Shown here: positions 23,598 through 36,311 of the stretch, one piece after another
Layout: the number at the start of each line of letters is the position of its first letter
How positions within the stretch are numbered: position 1 is the first letter of the stretch
Origin: Dugong dugon
Lineage: Eukaryota > Chordata > Mammalia > Sirenia > Dugongidae
DNA: 64,000 nt
Direction: 5' to 3'
Assembly: GCA_030035585.1 (NCBI GenBank)
Contig: CM057462.1
Coordinates: forward strand, 98,415,234 to 98,479,233
Program-made: the position numbers and the translations under genes
Notes under the pieces: model-generated
Told to the model about the DNA's origin: nothing
Seen by the model: the letters and a program-made list of their open reading frames with translations, nothing else
Databases searched by the model: none

Positions 23598-24280
23598 TTA
23601 TCCTCCAAATATGAAAGAACCATGGCTAGATTGGGCAGGACTGTGTGATAGGGTAATTGTGGCCCACCAAGGGGATTGGTCAGTTTTTCCTTAAAAGAGA
23701 GCTAATTCCAGAGCAGAGAGGAGAATCCCAACAGCACCAAGGAAGAACAGCCAGGAGCCAACATGACCTTTGTCCCTGGGATCCCTGCGCTGAGGAGCTC
23801 CAGAACCCAGGAGACAGAGAGCGAGCTGTAACCTTGACGATGGTGAGAAGTGGTGGCAGGAGAGACTGGCAAGAGAGACTGTGCATTGGGCTTCCTGACC
23901 CACGGAGTGAGAAAGCTGAATGCCTTTGGGCAGAGGCAGAGGGAGAAGTGTGCCTGCGAGCGTGGTTGGGAAGAGGTTGTCCTGATGGAGGAACTGTATC
24001 CTGAGTGTTCCTGAGCCTGAATTGTAACCGTTACTTCCTTAATAAACCCCATAATCATGAGACTTGACTGTGAGTTCTGTGTGGCCATTGCAATGAATTA
24101 TCGAACCCAGTAGAGATTGTTATGGGAGGGATGGTTGGTGTCAGAATTGGTAAAAATGGCAGAGAGAGAAGGCATGTCTGACCGCCACCTCGTAAGAATC
24201 AGCCTTGGGGCTGTTGATCTTGGTTCTTCCCCCTTGTGGGGTTGGGGGAGGTCAGACACTGCACTCATGTCATTTTTACG
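23598..24280 (+). repeat. 3' LTR of the provirus
   Basis: Partner of 20961-21671 with the same block order. The polyadenylation signal 'aataaa' is at 24041-24046. It ends 'tttttacg', a changed form of the 5' LTR's 'tttttgca', directly followed by 'attac'. Confidence 0.8.
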
Positions 24281-25934
24281 ATTACACTAACTAGTTTTCC
24301 GGCCTTTTGTCCAGTTTGCAGCAACTTACAGAGAAAAATTCTTAGTGTATAAAACTTTGTGCTGGAACCAGATAGCATTATTCACTTATACTAGCAGAAT
24401 CTTTATAATTTTCTTTACATGTAGAGCTTGAAGTAATTTCATTTTAGTTTGCAAATGGTTAGTTTTTCAGTCCCTGATTATTGAGTAACCAGGTGTCAAA
24501 GTGGTCAGTCAGGACAAGGAACCAAACTGAAAGTAACAATCAAGTGTTTATTCACTTACTGAACAGTGCAAGCAAGAGGGAAAAAAATGGTGCCAGCTCC
24601 CCAGTATTCCCTTTTTCCCAACAGAAGAACACTAGGCCAGGGTCAGGTGGATCAGCACAGATGTGAGAAATCATCTCATTGCTGAGGAACCTGAAATGAA
24701 AGCCTCCTGCTTCTTTCTTGGACGTATGGGCTAAGAGGAAGGTGAGGAAAGGTACTGAATCAAAGTGGGGAAAAGTGCCTCAGTCAAGACTCCCCACAAG
24801 GAGTCCTCCAAATGGAAGCACGCTGTCTGGGAATGCTGATAAGTACATTAGCATGGTTGGCCCAAGAGGAGGCCTGAGTCCTTGACTGCAACTCCCTCTA
24901 GAAAACAGCAATGCAGTGGCTGTGCACAAAGTTTGGCATGGGGAGAGCAGTTTCTCCCCATGAGGTCTGCCAGGCAAAACCTTACAATTGCCTATGGTCA
25001 GGCCTGAAATATCACACATAGGATTTTGGCCAGGAACCAAACTCCTCACTGAACCACCATATTACCACAGAATTGAGGGTCCTGCTGTGCATCTACACCA
25101 GCTCCCTTCTGTTAGCTTTACCCTGCCTGAAATGTTCCAGTATCTGGCTGAAAACTATCATTTCTTTCAATGCATTCACCATCTTTTAGACACTTGGCCT
25201 CATGGTTAATTACCCTCTGCCTCTGTTAACCTTCATTTCTACTTTATATTGGCAATGTGCCACAAAAACAAAATGAAATCCAATCCCTGAGTCCCCTAGC
25301 TCAGTACTATCCCAGATCAAGACATCCTCACCTGTCAACTCTTGTTTTTCTTTTTCTCATGCAAAATAAAAATTATTTTCCATCCATATTGTTATTTCAG
25401 AATATTCTTCTCTTAAATTATTAAATCAGTCCCCTCATGGCCAAATGGTGCTTTTTGCCAACCCAGATACCTGGATCTTGTTACTTCAATTGATGATATC
25501 CTCCCTTGTCCCGACCCCATCTCTCTCTTGGCATTCCAGAACCAAGCCCTGAATTATTTCACATTTTGCTTTCACTGGTCTCTTCCTCCTCCTGGGCTAC
25601 AGTGCTTGCTGCAGCCATCAAGCTTGGCTTACTAGAGGTTTGTGCTGTCCAACCACAACTTGGCTGTGGACACTTGCTTGGCAATCCTCTTGTTCATCCC
25701 TGGTTGGATTTTTGGCTCCCTCTCTTCAGTGGCAGATCCAAGATTCATCCTTGCATCACTTATCTTTTTCTGACCTTTCCTTATAGGTGACAAATTTCTC
25801 TCTTCCTTCAGGCATGTGTAACCTCTCCATATACTTCCTCAGTACTTCAACATGCTCTTGTATGTACTTCCATCACTCTCTGCATTAAGAAAAAAGTAAT
25901 GTCTTTTTCTAAAATTAATACAGCAACATCTGCA
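24281..25934. other. Unassigned interval
   Basis: No gene is recognised. Short frames of up to 94 codons (such as 25506-25790, +) show no known motif. Parts look like decayed repeat (25080-25200 loosely resembles L2), but I cannot support a call. Confidence 0.45.
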
Positions 25935-26215
25935 ATACTGTAGTATAGCATAATGGTTAAGAGTATGGACTTTTTAGGAAAAATATATGAATTCAAATAG
26001 TATATTTACATCTAAATTAAAGTATATTATTTGTAATCTATAAGCTGTATATTCTTTAAATTATTTTTATTTAGATTTTATTACACTAATCTAAAAATGG
26101 GAATAAAACCCTCTCCTTATATGTCTGTTCTAAGGATTGAATAGGTTAAGAAACATATAGTGATTAATATAGAGCCTGACATATAATAATCACTTAGGGA
26201 GCATAAATTCCATTA
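25935..26215 (+). repeat. MIR SINE, stretched by AT-rich sequence
   Basis: It starts with a tRNA-like head 'tagcataatggttaagagta', and its end reads 'aaaaatgggaataaaa', 'ctaaggattgaataggttaa' and 'tagagcctgacatataataat'. These are MIR landmarks. The middle carries extra AT-rich sequence. Confidence 0.65.
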
Positions 26216-26269
26216 TCATCTCTTTCAACAGTTTGTAAGATCCTAAAGTCATCAAATTTGTATCAGGGA

Positions 26270-28090
26270 ATCTTTGCTTCCAGCCAAGATGAAGTAACAG
26301 GGTCTGAATTTATACTCAACTCTGAAACAATTTTAAAAAAAGAAAGGCCTATGTATAGGACAATTATTTTCAAGACACTAGACTCAGGTTAGAGTCCGTG
26401 GGTTGTGCAAATGATTAACATGCTTGGCTGCTAACCTAAAGGTTGGAGGTTTGAGTCCATCCAGAAGTGCCTTGGAAGAATGGCTTTCGATGTACTTCCA
26501 AAAAATCAGTCGTTGAAAACTTTATGGAGTATAGTTCTACCCTGACAAACATGGGGTCACCATGAGTCAGAGTTGATTCAATGACAACTGGTAAACTGGT
26601 TAGAGTGAAGTTACAAAAGACACTGATCATGAAAGACAGGAAACAGATGAGATAAGCCATATGATTGCCCAAATTTAGTGCCTTGAAAGATTTCCAGGCT
26701 GTAACTCAGCAAAAGGGAATCTAAGTGGAAAACAGCAGACTCCCTGTATAGAGAAGATGAGCAGGAATTTCAGGGACACCAACGTGGCCTGACAGACTAC
26801 CAGAGTGGCATGAAGAAAGAACTCTTGAGATTTGCAGACATCACTCTCAAGTATTCATCTGTGTAATAATCAGTGCATACATATGAAGAAACAAGTAGAG
26901 GCTCAAGAAAAAATAAAGAGGGGGATCACTGACTGGAACTTATATTGGGCTGGAACTAGTGCCTCTTCCTAGCAGCCTAACTGGGAAAACTCATTTACAG
27001 GGTTTTGGGTAGAGTATTCAAGAAGGTCTTTCCTCAGTAATGGGGAATGATTAGCTCTAGAATGAGCACTGCTCAGGGCCTACTAACGAAGCACAGAAGC
27101 AAGACCTGAAAGAATAAGTGTGTCCAAATCACTAAACTACACCTCAGAACAAAGCTCAAGAGTATTTACAGGAGTACAAAAATATCCAACACCCAACAGG
27201 GTAAAATCCACAATGTCTGGCATCTAATAAAATACTACCAGGCCTGCAAAAAATCAGGAAAACATGACTCACAATGTGAATAATCAATAAAGAAAAATAG
27301 ACACCAATATTAGAATTAGTAGATAAACACATTTAAACAGTTATTACTACTATATTCCATATGTTTAAAAAGTTGAGACATAGATGATACAAAAAGCCCA
27401 AATCAAAATTATGAAGATGAAAACTACAATTACTGTGATGAAAATATGTTAGATAAGATTAAGAGCATATCAGCCAGAGCAGAAGAAAACATTGATGATT
27501 TGATAACGTGGAATTAGAAACTATACTAATTGAATTACAGAGAGAAAATAAGCAATCAAAATAAATAAAAAGAACATCAGTGAGCTGTGGAACAATTTTG
27601 ACAGCCTAATGTGCATATAATCAGAATGCCTGAAGTAGGGAAATGGGAGGTAAACGTACAGATTCAAGAAGCTCAACAAACCGCGAGCATAAGAGCCATG
27701 AGGAAAACTAAACCAAGGCATATCATGATCAGATTACTCAAAACTGGCAATAATGAGAGAATCTTAATATCAGGAAAAAAAGACAGATTTCCTATAGAAG
27801 AACAAATTTAAGGATGAAAGCAGAGTTCTCCTTAAAAATAATGCAAGTGAGAAAAAAAGTATAGCAACATCTTGAAAGTATGTAAAAACAAAAAATAAAT
27901 GTCAACTTAGAATTCCATATCCAGAAAAAAAAATATTTCAAAAGTGAGGGTGAAATGAAAACACTTTCAGACATACAAATGTTGAAGTAATTTATTATCA
28001 ACTGACTCACATTATAAGAAATATTAAAGGAAGTTCTTCGTGCAGAAGGAAAATGGTATGACATAGGAATCTGGATCTATACAAGTTAAT
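26270..28090 (+). mobile_element. Old L1 (L1M/HAL1-like) 5' UTR and ORF1 remnant
   Basis: 'caatgtctggcatctaataaa', 'agaattagtagataaacac', 'cagttattactactatattccat', 'cagtgagctgtgg' and 'cagattcaagaagctcaaca' match the 5' region and ORF1 of old mammalian L1M/HAL1 elements in order. 'ccaaggcatatcatgatcag', 'tatccag' and 'aaaggaagttcttcgtgcag' mark the ORF1 C-terminal half up to about 28050. No frame is intact; the longest ORF1-like frame here is 66 codons (27611-27811). No ORF2 follows, which is compatible with a HAL1 (ORF1-only) element or a truncated L1. An AfroSINE sits inside at 26396-26597. Confidence 0.7.
26396..26597 (+). repeat. AfroSINE with 9-bp TSD inside an old L1
   Basis: It has a tRNA-like head ('ggctgctaacctaaaggtt', 'ggtttgagtcc'), a middle 'gtacttccaaaaaatcag' and a 3' block 'catgagtcagagttgattc'. 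It is flanked by 'ggttagagt' at 26387-26395 and 26598-26606, a clear target duplication. It carries the longer middle block absent from the copies at 12112 and 50233, so it belongs to another subfamily. Confidence 0.88.
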
Positions 28091-29908
28091 GAAGAGCACT
28101 GGCAATGGTCTTATATGGATAAATATATGGTGTTTTCTTATTATTTAAATCTCTTTAAAGATATTAATTCCTTAAACAAAAATAATAGCTTTATTGTGGT
28201 CTAGGGAAGCCAAAACTATTTCCATAATGGTACTAAGAAACTATTTGTCTAGGCCACCACAAGAGAACAGAGATTACAGAACATGTAATTAGGTCATCGC
28301 TTTGAGGACTAATGAAAAATGTGCTTGTGTATTCTTGTGTTTTAAACATTTCTAAGTTTTAATTTCCAATATACTAAATATTATTGATAGAGCCAACATA
28401 AACAACATCTCTTTGGAATCTTCAATACTTTTGAGAAGTTGTGAAAAGGTCCTGAGAGCAAAATGTATAAGAATGGCTGACATAAACAATTATAGATGAT
28501 ATTTTTTTGTTTGTTTTTTCCTCTTTGCTTTTCTTTCCAATGCTTTAAATCTGAAGTAGAAAATTTACCTGGATGTTTTTTTCTTTATTCACTGTGTTAT
28601 TTTAGATGGAAAATACAAAACTAAATGTCCTTTCCATCTCTAACATGTATGGGTTTATGTATGTGTAACTTTTTCCTTTCCATCACATTAAAATTCCTGA
28701 GAGTAGTGACTTGTCATGTAATTCTATTTTCCATTCTACTTAAGGCAACGGTGACTTTTCTCCTTCTCAACTTGTCTTTCTATGTCCCAGCTTTCCTTTC
28801 TCAAATATTTATTGAGTCCTACGCTGTGCTAGCCCCTAGAGATTAAAAATAGAACACCATTCCTTTTAAATGGAGACAGACAGGAAAAGAACTGAAAGAA
28901 CCAACATGTGATAGGTGTTACTGTTGAGGTTCATACAAGGGATTTCTCAAATCAGCCCCGGGGGAGATTAGGAAAGGCCTGGCTTTCCTTCCATCAAAGG
29001 CTGGTTTTTGCACGTCTATAGTGGCAGTACAGCAGTCTACCTTAAAATAATGCCCAATACCTTTCTTGTTAGTACTATAAACAGTATACTACAACCAAAG
29101 AAAATAAGCAGGAAAGGAATAAATATAAAAATGTGCCATGAACAGAATGTCAGCTGTAAATCCATTAAATATCTATGAAACATTTCTAAAATCTTGACTT
29201 ACTATTCACTGAGAAATCTTTTAAAGGTTATTGTAAAAATGAAGTGATTTTTCTCGATAGAAATTTTATATATAATTTCTTTAACGCATGTTACTCCAAT
29301 TACCATTTAGCTAATGAAACCTTCAAATTTCATTTGCATAATTGCTGCCAATTTCTACAAGAGGAATTTATCATGCTGTGATAAAAGCATCATCGAACTC
29401 ACCAATAGAGGGATGATTATTTAGTTTGAAATCAGCATGGACACCGTACTGAAAGCACAGGAGGAAACACTGGCTTGTCATTCAGAGTTTCTGAAGTCCT
29501 AGCTTTCTTTCTGGTTACAGGGCCTGGTACTCAAAACTTCACTCAATTTTAAGATACAACCTAGTGATGAGGCTTTCATTTGAATGACATCTTCAGATGA
29601 ACAGAACATTTCGGCCTTCAAAACGAACTACCCCTTTTAAAATTTGAACATATCTTTATATGTTACTAGCTGTATAGTAAACACTCTTACTATATAGCTA
29701 GTGACATACTTTGCAGAGCTCAAAGTCATGGATTCTGTTACCAAATATGTTGAAGAGCTAAAAATCACAGTCTGTTTAAAAGTAAAAGCAAGCGAGTTTT
29801 TATTGAGGATAAAAAGCAGCCATGGCCATAGGGCAGCCATAGCTGGGGGAAGACATTAAGCAAGGTGCTAAATGCTCCCTGCTTATTACTCCCAAAGGGT
29901 AAGTTTTT
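28091..29908. other. Mostly unassigned AT-rich interval
   Basis: A minus-strand L2 end fragment lies at about 28795-28985 ('tctcaaatatttattgagtcc', 'gctgtgctagcccctagagat' in pieces). The remainder holds no gene or repeat I can name. Confidence 0.45.
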
Positions 29909-31088
29909 TATTTTTTATTTTTTATTGTACTTCAGGTGAAGGCTTACAGAACAAATAGTTTCTCATGAAACAGTAGTACACAGGTTCTTTTATGACATTG
30001 GTTAACAACCCCACAACATGTCAACCCTCTAACTTCTCAACATTTTTTTTTGTGTGTGGTGAAAATACACACAGCCAAAGATACACCGTTTCAAAAATTT
30101 CTACATACACAGTTCAGTGACATTTACTGAGCTCTTCCAATTGTGCTGTTGTTCTCTCTTAAGATGAAGGCTTACAGAACAAAATAGTTTCTCATTTAAC
30201 AGTTACTACAAATGTTGCCCTATGACAATGGTTAACAATCTCATAACACATCAGCACTATCCTTACTCAATCTTGTGTTCCCTATCACCAGCTTCCTTGT
30301 CCCCTTCTGCCTTCTGGCCTTTGTCACTGGACTCCTGTACCTCGTTAGTCTCATTTGGCTTTACGGGGCTGTCCACTCAGAGGCTGAACAGTGAACCTCG
30401 AAGGTAACTTCACTTCTGAGCTGAAAGGGTGTCTGGGGGCCACACTCTTGAGGTTTCTCCAGTCTCCTTAGGCCAGTAAATCCGGTCTTTTTTTTTTTTT
30501 TGTGAGTTAGAATTATGCTCTACATCCTTCTCCAGCTCTGTCCAGAAACCTCTGTTGTGATCCTGCTCAAAGCAGTCAGTGGTGGTAGCCGGGCACCATC
30601 TAGCTGTACTGGACTCAGTCCGGTGGAGGCCTTGGTAGCTGTGGACCATTAGTCCTTCAGACTAATCTTTTCCTTGTATCCTATTCTCTTCATTCTCCCT
30701 TGCTCCCGAAGGGATGAGACCAGTGGAGTATCTTAGATGGCCGCTCACGGGCTTTTAAGACCCCAGACACTACTCACCAAGGTAGAATGTAGAGCATTCT
30801 CTTTATAAGCTGTGTCATGCCAATTGAGCTAGATGTTCCCCGAGACCATGGTCCCAAGAGCCATCCACCCAGCAACTCAGTCCCTCTGGGAGATTGGATG
30901 TGTATGTGGGGCTTCCATGACATTTCCTTGTACAGGTTGTGCTAGTTTCCCCTGTATTGTGTACTGTCTCAGCCTGCACCCAAGATACCACTTATCTATT
31001 GCCTATTTAGTATCCCCCCCACACACCTCCCATCCCTGATAACCAACAAAGATTGTTACATTTTGCATGTGAACTTTTTCATGGGTTT
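29909..31088 (-). repeat. L1 3' UTR with duplicated terminal module
   Basis: Complement of element B's 3' UTR. The two terminal modules are at 29934-30023 and 30162-30253; both read 'gatgaaggcttacagaac' or close to it, then 'tagtttctcat' and 'ggttaacaa'. Between them lies 'agatacaccgtttcaaaaat'. Confidence 0.85.
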
Positions 31089-34000
31089 TTACAATAGAGG
31101 TCTCATACAATATTTGTCCTTTTGTGATTGACTTATTTCACACAGCATAATGTCCTCCAGTTTCATCCATGTTATGAGATGCTTCACAGATTCATTGTTG
31201 TTCTTTCTCATTGCATAGTACTCCATTGTGTGTATGGACCATAGTTTGTTTATCCATTCATCTGTTGATGGGCATCTAGGTTGTTTCCATCGTTTTGCTA
31301 TTGTCAACAATGCTGCCATGAACATAGGTGTGCATATGTCTATTCGAGTGACGACTCTTATTTGTCTAGGATATATTCCTAGTAGTGGGATTGCTGGATC
31401 CAATGGTATGTCTATTTCTAGCTTTCTGAGGAAGCACCATATCATTTTCCAAAATGGTTGTATCATTTTGCATTCCCACCAGCAGTGCATAAGAGTTCCC
31501 ATCTCCCCGCAGCCCCTCCAACATTTGTTATTTCCAGTGTTTTTGATTCGTGCCAATAATGCCGGGCTGAGATGGTATCTCATTGTGGTTTTAATTTGCA
31601 TTTCTCTAATGGCTAGAGATCGCCAGCATTTCCTCATGTGTCTGTTGGCCATTTGAATGTCTTCTTTGGTGAAGTGTCTGTTCATTTCTTTTGCCCATTT
31701 TTTAATAGGATTATTTGTCTTTTTGTTGTAGAGGTGTTGGATTTTCTTGTAGATTATGGAGGTTAGACCTTTGTCTCACTTGTTCTGTCCAAAAATTTTT
31801 TCCCAGTCTGTAGATTCTCTTTTGCCTCTTTTGGTGAAGTGTTTTGAAGAGCATAGGTGTTATCTAGCTTATCTATTGAGTTTTGTGTGTTGGTGGTTAT
31901 GGTTTGTATCCTGTTAATGCCATGTATTAAGGCCTGAAGTGTTGGTCCTATTTTTTCTTCTGTGAACTTTATAGTTTTAGGCTTTATATTCAGGTCTTTG
32001 ATCCATTTTGAAGTAGTTTTTGTATATGGTGTGAGGTATGGGTCCTGTTTCATTTTTTTGCAAATGGCTATCCAGTTTTGCCAGCACCATTTGTTAAAAA
32101 GACTGTCTTTTCCCCATTTGATGGACTTTGGGCCCTTGTCGAAGATCAGGTGACTGTAGGTGGATGGATTTACATCTGGGTTCTCAATTCTGTTCCATTG
32201 GTCAATGTATCTGTCGTTGTACCAGTACCAGGCTGTTTTGACTACTGTAGCTGTACAGTAGGTTCTGAAGTCAGGTAGTGTGAGTCCTCCAACTTTATTC
32301 TTCTTCTTCAGTAGTGCTTTACTTATACAGGGCTTCTTCCCTTTCCATATAAAGTTAATGATTAGTTTTTCCATCTCTTTGAAGAATGTTGTTGGTATTT
32401 GGATCGGGATTGCATTGTATTTGTAAATTCCTTTGGATAGAATTGCCATTTTCACAATGTTGAGTCTGCCTATCCATGAGCATGGTATGTTTTCCCATTT
32501 ATGTAGATCCCTTTGGGTTTCATGCCGTAGTGTTTTGTGGTTTTCTTTGTATAGGTGTTTTACACCCATGGTCCGATTTATTCCTAAGTATTTTATCTTT
32601 TTAGGGGCTATTGAAAATGGTATTGTTTTCCTGATTTCCTTTTCATCGTTCTCCTTACTGGTGTATAGGAATCCAACTGATTTTTGAATGTTTATCTTGT
32701 ATCCTGTTACTCTGCTGAATCTTTCTGTTAGTTCCAGTAGATTTCTCGTGGAGTCTTTAGAGTTTTCTATGTATAGTATCATATCATCTGCAAACAGGGA
32801 CAGTTTAACTTCTTCATTACTAATTTGGATGCCCTTTATTTCTTTTTCTTGCCTTGTTGCTCTAGCTAGAACTTCCAGCACAATGTTAAATAGGAGTGGT
32901 GATAAAGGGCATCCTTGTCTTGTTCCTGTTTTCAGCCTCTCTCCATTAAGAATTATGCTGGACATAGGTTTTGCATAGACGTCCTTTATTGTGTTGAGAA
33001 ATTTCCTTTCTATACCTATTTTATTGCGAGTTTTTATCAGGAATGGGTGTTGGACTCTGTCAAATGCCTTTTCTGCGTCAGTTGAGATGATCATGTGATT
33101 CTTTTCTGTCCTTTTATTTCTGTGGGGGATTACGTTGATTGATTTACTAATGTTGAACCGTCCTTGCATACCTGGTATGAATCCTACTTGGTTGTGGTGT
33201 ATTATTTTTTTTATATGATGCTGAATTATTGGCTAAAATTTTGTTCAGAATTTTTGCATCTATATTCATGAGAGATGTTGGTCTGGAATTTTCTTTTTTT
33301 GAGATGTCTTTGCCTGGTTTTGGTATCAGCGTTATGCTGGCTTCATAGAATGAATTTGGAAGTGTTGCTTCCTCTTCTATGCTCTGAAATATCTTGAGTA
33401 GTACTGGTACAAGCTCTTTTGTAAATGTTTTGTAGAATTCTCCATTGAAGCCATCTGGGCCAGGGCTTTTTTTGGTTGGGAGTTTTTTATTACCTTTTCA
33501 ATCTTTTCTCTTGTTATGGGTCTGTTCAGATTTTCAACATCACTTTGATGTAGTTTCGGAAGGCCGTGTGTTTCTAGAAATTTATCCATTTCCTCTAGGT
33601 TTTCAAAGTTGTTGGAGTATAGATTTCATAATATTCTGTTACAATCCTTTTTATTTCAGTTGGGTCTGTTGTAATGTCCCCCATTTCATTTCTTGTTTGG
33701 GTTTTTTGTGTCCTCTCCTGTTTTTCTTTTGTCATTCTGGCCAGCGTTTGTTGATTTTGTTGATTCTTTCTATTGTTTTTCTGTTCTCTATTTCATTTAT
33801 TTCTGCTCTGATCTTTACTATTTCCTTTTTTCCAGTGGTTGTGGGCTTTTTTTGCTGTTCTCTTTCTATTTGTTTGAATTCTGTAGTTAATGTTTTGATT
33901 TTGTCCCTTTCTTCTTTTTTGATATGTGCATCTATTGCTACAAATTATCCTCTGAGGACTGCCTTTGCTGTGTCCCAAAAGTTTTGGTACGATCTGTTTC

Positions 34001-34838
34001 CATTCTTATTTGATTCTAGGAATTTTCTGATTCCATCTCTGATTTCTTCTATTACCTGGTAATGTGTAAGCAGGATATTATTCAGTTTCCATGTAGTTGA
34101 TTTTTTTTCCTTGCTCTTTCTAGTGTTAATTTATACCTTGATGGCATTGTGGTTAGAGAAGATACTTTGAATTATCTCAACGTTTTGGATTTTGTTGAGG
34201 ATTGCTCTGTGGCCTAAGATGTGATCTATTCTAGAGAACGGTCCACGTGCATTGGAAAAGAATGTGTACTTTGCAGCGGTTGGATGGAGTGTTCTATATA
34301 TGTCTGTGAGGTCAAGTTGGCTGATTGTGCCCTTTAGGTCCTCTGTATCTTTGCTGAGTTTCTTCTTAATTGTTCTGTCCTTTACAGAGAGGGGTGTGTT
34401 GAAGTCTCCTACTATTATTGTGGAACTGTCAATTTCTGTTTTCAGTGTTGTTAGAGTTTGTTTTATGTATTTTGGAGCCCTGTCATTGGGTGTGTAGATG
34501 TTTATTATGGTTATGTCTTCATGATGGAGCGTCCCCTTAATCATTATATAGTGTCCTTCTTTGTCTTTTATGGTAGATTTCGTTTTAAAGTCTGTTTTAC
34601 CTGAAATTAGAATTGCCACTCCTGCTCTTTTTTGGTAGTTGTTAGCTTGGTATATTTTTTTCCAACCTTTGACTTTTAATAAATTCACATCTTTGTTTCT
34701 AAGGTGTGTCTCTTGTAGACAGCATATTGATGGATCCTGTTTTCTTATCCATTCTGTCGCTCTGCGTCTCTTTATGGGTGCATTGAGCCCATTTACCTTC
34801 AGTGTAATTATTGATAGATGTGAGTTTGTTGCTGTCAT
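31089..34838 (-). pseudogene. ORF2: L1 ORF2 (endonuclease/reverse transcriptase), near complete but broken
   Basis: The first frame, 34838 down to 34131 (235 codons), covers the APE endonuclease. Glu43 (Q-E-T-H-L), the I-Y-T-P-N block, G-D-F-N-T-P and R-I-D-H-I-L are all present. The catalytic Asn14, present in element B as T-L-N-V-N-G-L-N, is Lys here. After breaks at about 33600-34130, a 468-codon frame (33169-31763) holds the RT palm: [19 protein letters not shown], and F-A-D-D at residues 126-129 (about 32794-32783). A last 198-codon frame (31685-31089) carries the C-W-R-G-C-G...H-C-W-W-E-C motif and ends M-R-P-L-L. The domain order is normal, but frameshifts near 33170, 33590 and 31760 split the protein. 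Confidence 0.93.
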
Positions 34839-35261
34839 TTTGTAGTGCTTTTTTTGTGTTTCTGAACTTTTCTTTGTTCTTCTTACTCTCTTGTGCTGAG
34901 TAACTTTTGTTTGTGGATTTTTTTTTCATTTCTTTTGTTTTTGTAGGTTTTGTTTTTGCTGAGACTTTATGTTTTTCATCTTTATTTTTATGAGTTGGTT
35001 TGTTAACTTTCTTTGTGGTTACCATGAATTTTACCCTTATCTTTCTAAGTTTGAAGCAGTCTACCGTTACTTGGTATCGCCTTGCCTTCCTCTCCATTAG
35101 AAGGTTCTATACCTATGCCTTTTAGTCCCTCTTTTATTGTTTTTTTGTTGTTGTCATTTACTGATTAACTGCTCTGATTCCCTATTGTATTTCTTTTGGT
35201 TTTGGATAGTCCTCAAGAGGTAATTTCCTACATTGGTATCTGGGTGCTATGATCCTGCATC
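34839..35261 (-). other. L1 inter-ORF spacer
   Basis: Counterpart of 4689-5115 in element B. A 132-codon frame (34699-35097) runs across its end into the start of ORF2 in another frame; it is Lys/Asn-rich and is explained by A-richness. Confidence 0.7.
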
Positions 35262-36311
35262 CTAGATTCTGCCTGTGAGCTGAAGTTGTTTGTCCTCAGA
35301 TCAAAGAACTTCCTTTAATAATTCTTGTAATTTTGTTTTGACTTTTACATATTCCCTTAATTTCTGTTTACCTGGAAATGACTTAATTTAATCATCAAAT
35401 CTGAACTAGAGTTTTGCAGGATATATTATTCTTGGCTGGGAATTCTTTATGTTTCAAGATTTTATATCTGTCATCCCATTGCCTTCTTGCCTGCATGGTT
35501 TCTGCCAAATAATCTGAGCGTAGTCTTATTGTTTCTCTTTTGTATGTAACTTCTTATTTTTCATGAGCTGCTCTCAGGATTCTTTGTTTGTCTTTTATTT
35601 TGGTGAGCATAACTATGATATGCCTTGGTGATTTTCTTTTGGGGTCTCTCCTTATTGGGTTCGTTGAGCTTCTTGGATGGCCAGGTTTTCATCTTTCATG
35701 ATATTGGGGAAGTTTTCTGTCAGCAGTTCTTCAATGATCCTCTCTGTGTTTTCAGTTTTCTCCCTCTCTTCTGGAACTCCATTCACTTGTAAATTTTTGA
35801 TTTTGATTATATCCCACGTAACTCTCAGGGTTTCTTCTGTTTTCTTTGTTCTTTTTTCTGAGTTTTCCTGAAATGGAGTTGTATCCAAGTGTTTGTCTTC
35901 AATTCCACTGATCTTATCTCCCACCATTTCAAATCTGCTTCTCAGCCCTTCTATGACACCGTCCATTTCTGAAATCTTGTTGTTTATCTTTTGGATTTCT
36001 AATTGTTGTCTTTGTATAATTTCTAGTTGTGAATTTATTTTAGCATTTTGTTCCTGCATTATTTTCCTGAATTCTTCCAATTTTTCGTCTGTATTTTCCA
36101 TGAATTCGTCTATTTTTTCCTCATGTTTCTCAGCTTTTTGCGTCAGCTGTTTGAGAATTCTGAGTATTAGAGATTTGAATTCCCTGTCAGGTAGTTATAG
36201 TGCCTTTTCTTCAACTGGAAAGTCATCTGGTGTTTTATTTTGGATGCCTACTGGAACCATCCTTTCCTGTTTTTGTAAATGTTTTGATATTTTCTGCTGT
36301 CTTCGGGGGAT
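35262..36311 (-). pseudogene. ORF1: L1 ORF1 remnant with lost start codon
   Basis: Aligned with ORF1 of element B, the start ATG has become ATC (changed base at 36309), followed by the conserved P-R-T/R-Q context. A 149-codon frame at 35652-36101 spans the coiled coil and the start of the RNA-binding domain (I-N-S-Q-L-E-I-I-Q-R-Q-Q-L-E-I, and later I-I-E-E-L-L-T-E-N-F-P-N). The C-terminal end is out of frame and carries a TGA near 35310. The frame-equivalent stop TAG lies at 35264-35262. It is non-functional. Confidence 0.88.

Larger units (their letters stand above)
20961..24280 (+). mobile_element. Complete MaLR/ERVL-like provirus without coding capacity
   Basis: Two related LTRs (20961-21671 and 23598-24280) flank 1,926 bp of internal sequence. 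Order: LTR, Leu-type primer binding site (21674-21689), noncoding interior, polypurine tract (23586-23597), LTR. 'attac' at 20956-20960 and 24281-24285 is a probable 5-bp target duplication. The interior has no gag-pol-length frame, which fits the nonautonomous MaLR group mobilised by ERVL (established for MaLRs; inferred here). A hand comparison over about 140 bp of the two LTRs (from 'gggcaggact') shows roughly 14 differences, so the insertion is old. Confidence 0.85.

Noticed and set aside
33445..34062. 205-codon + strand open frame with many hydrophobic residues, resembling a multi-pass membrane protein
   Set aside because: It is the antisense of L1 ORF2 in element C. A-rich sense codons give Phe/Ile/Leu-rich antisense frames, and the same pseudo-protein appears opposite element B at 5888-6310 and 6060-6473.
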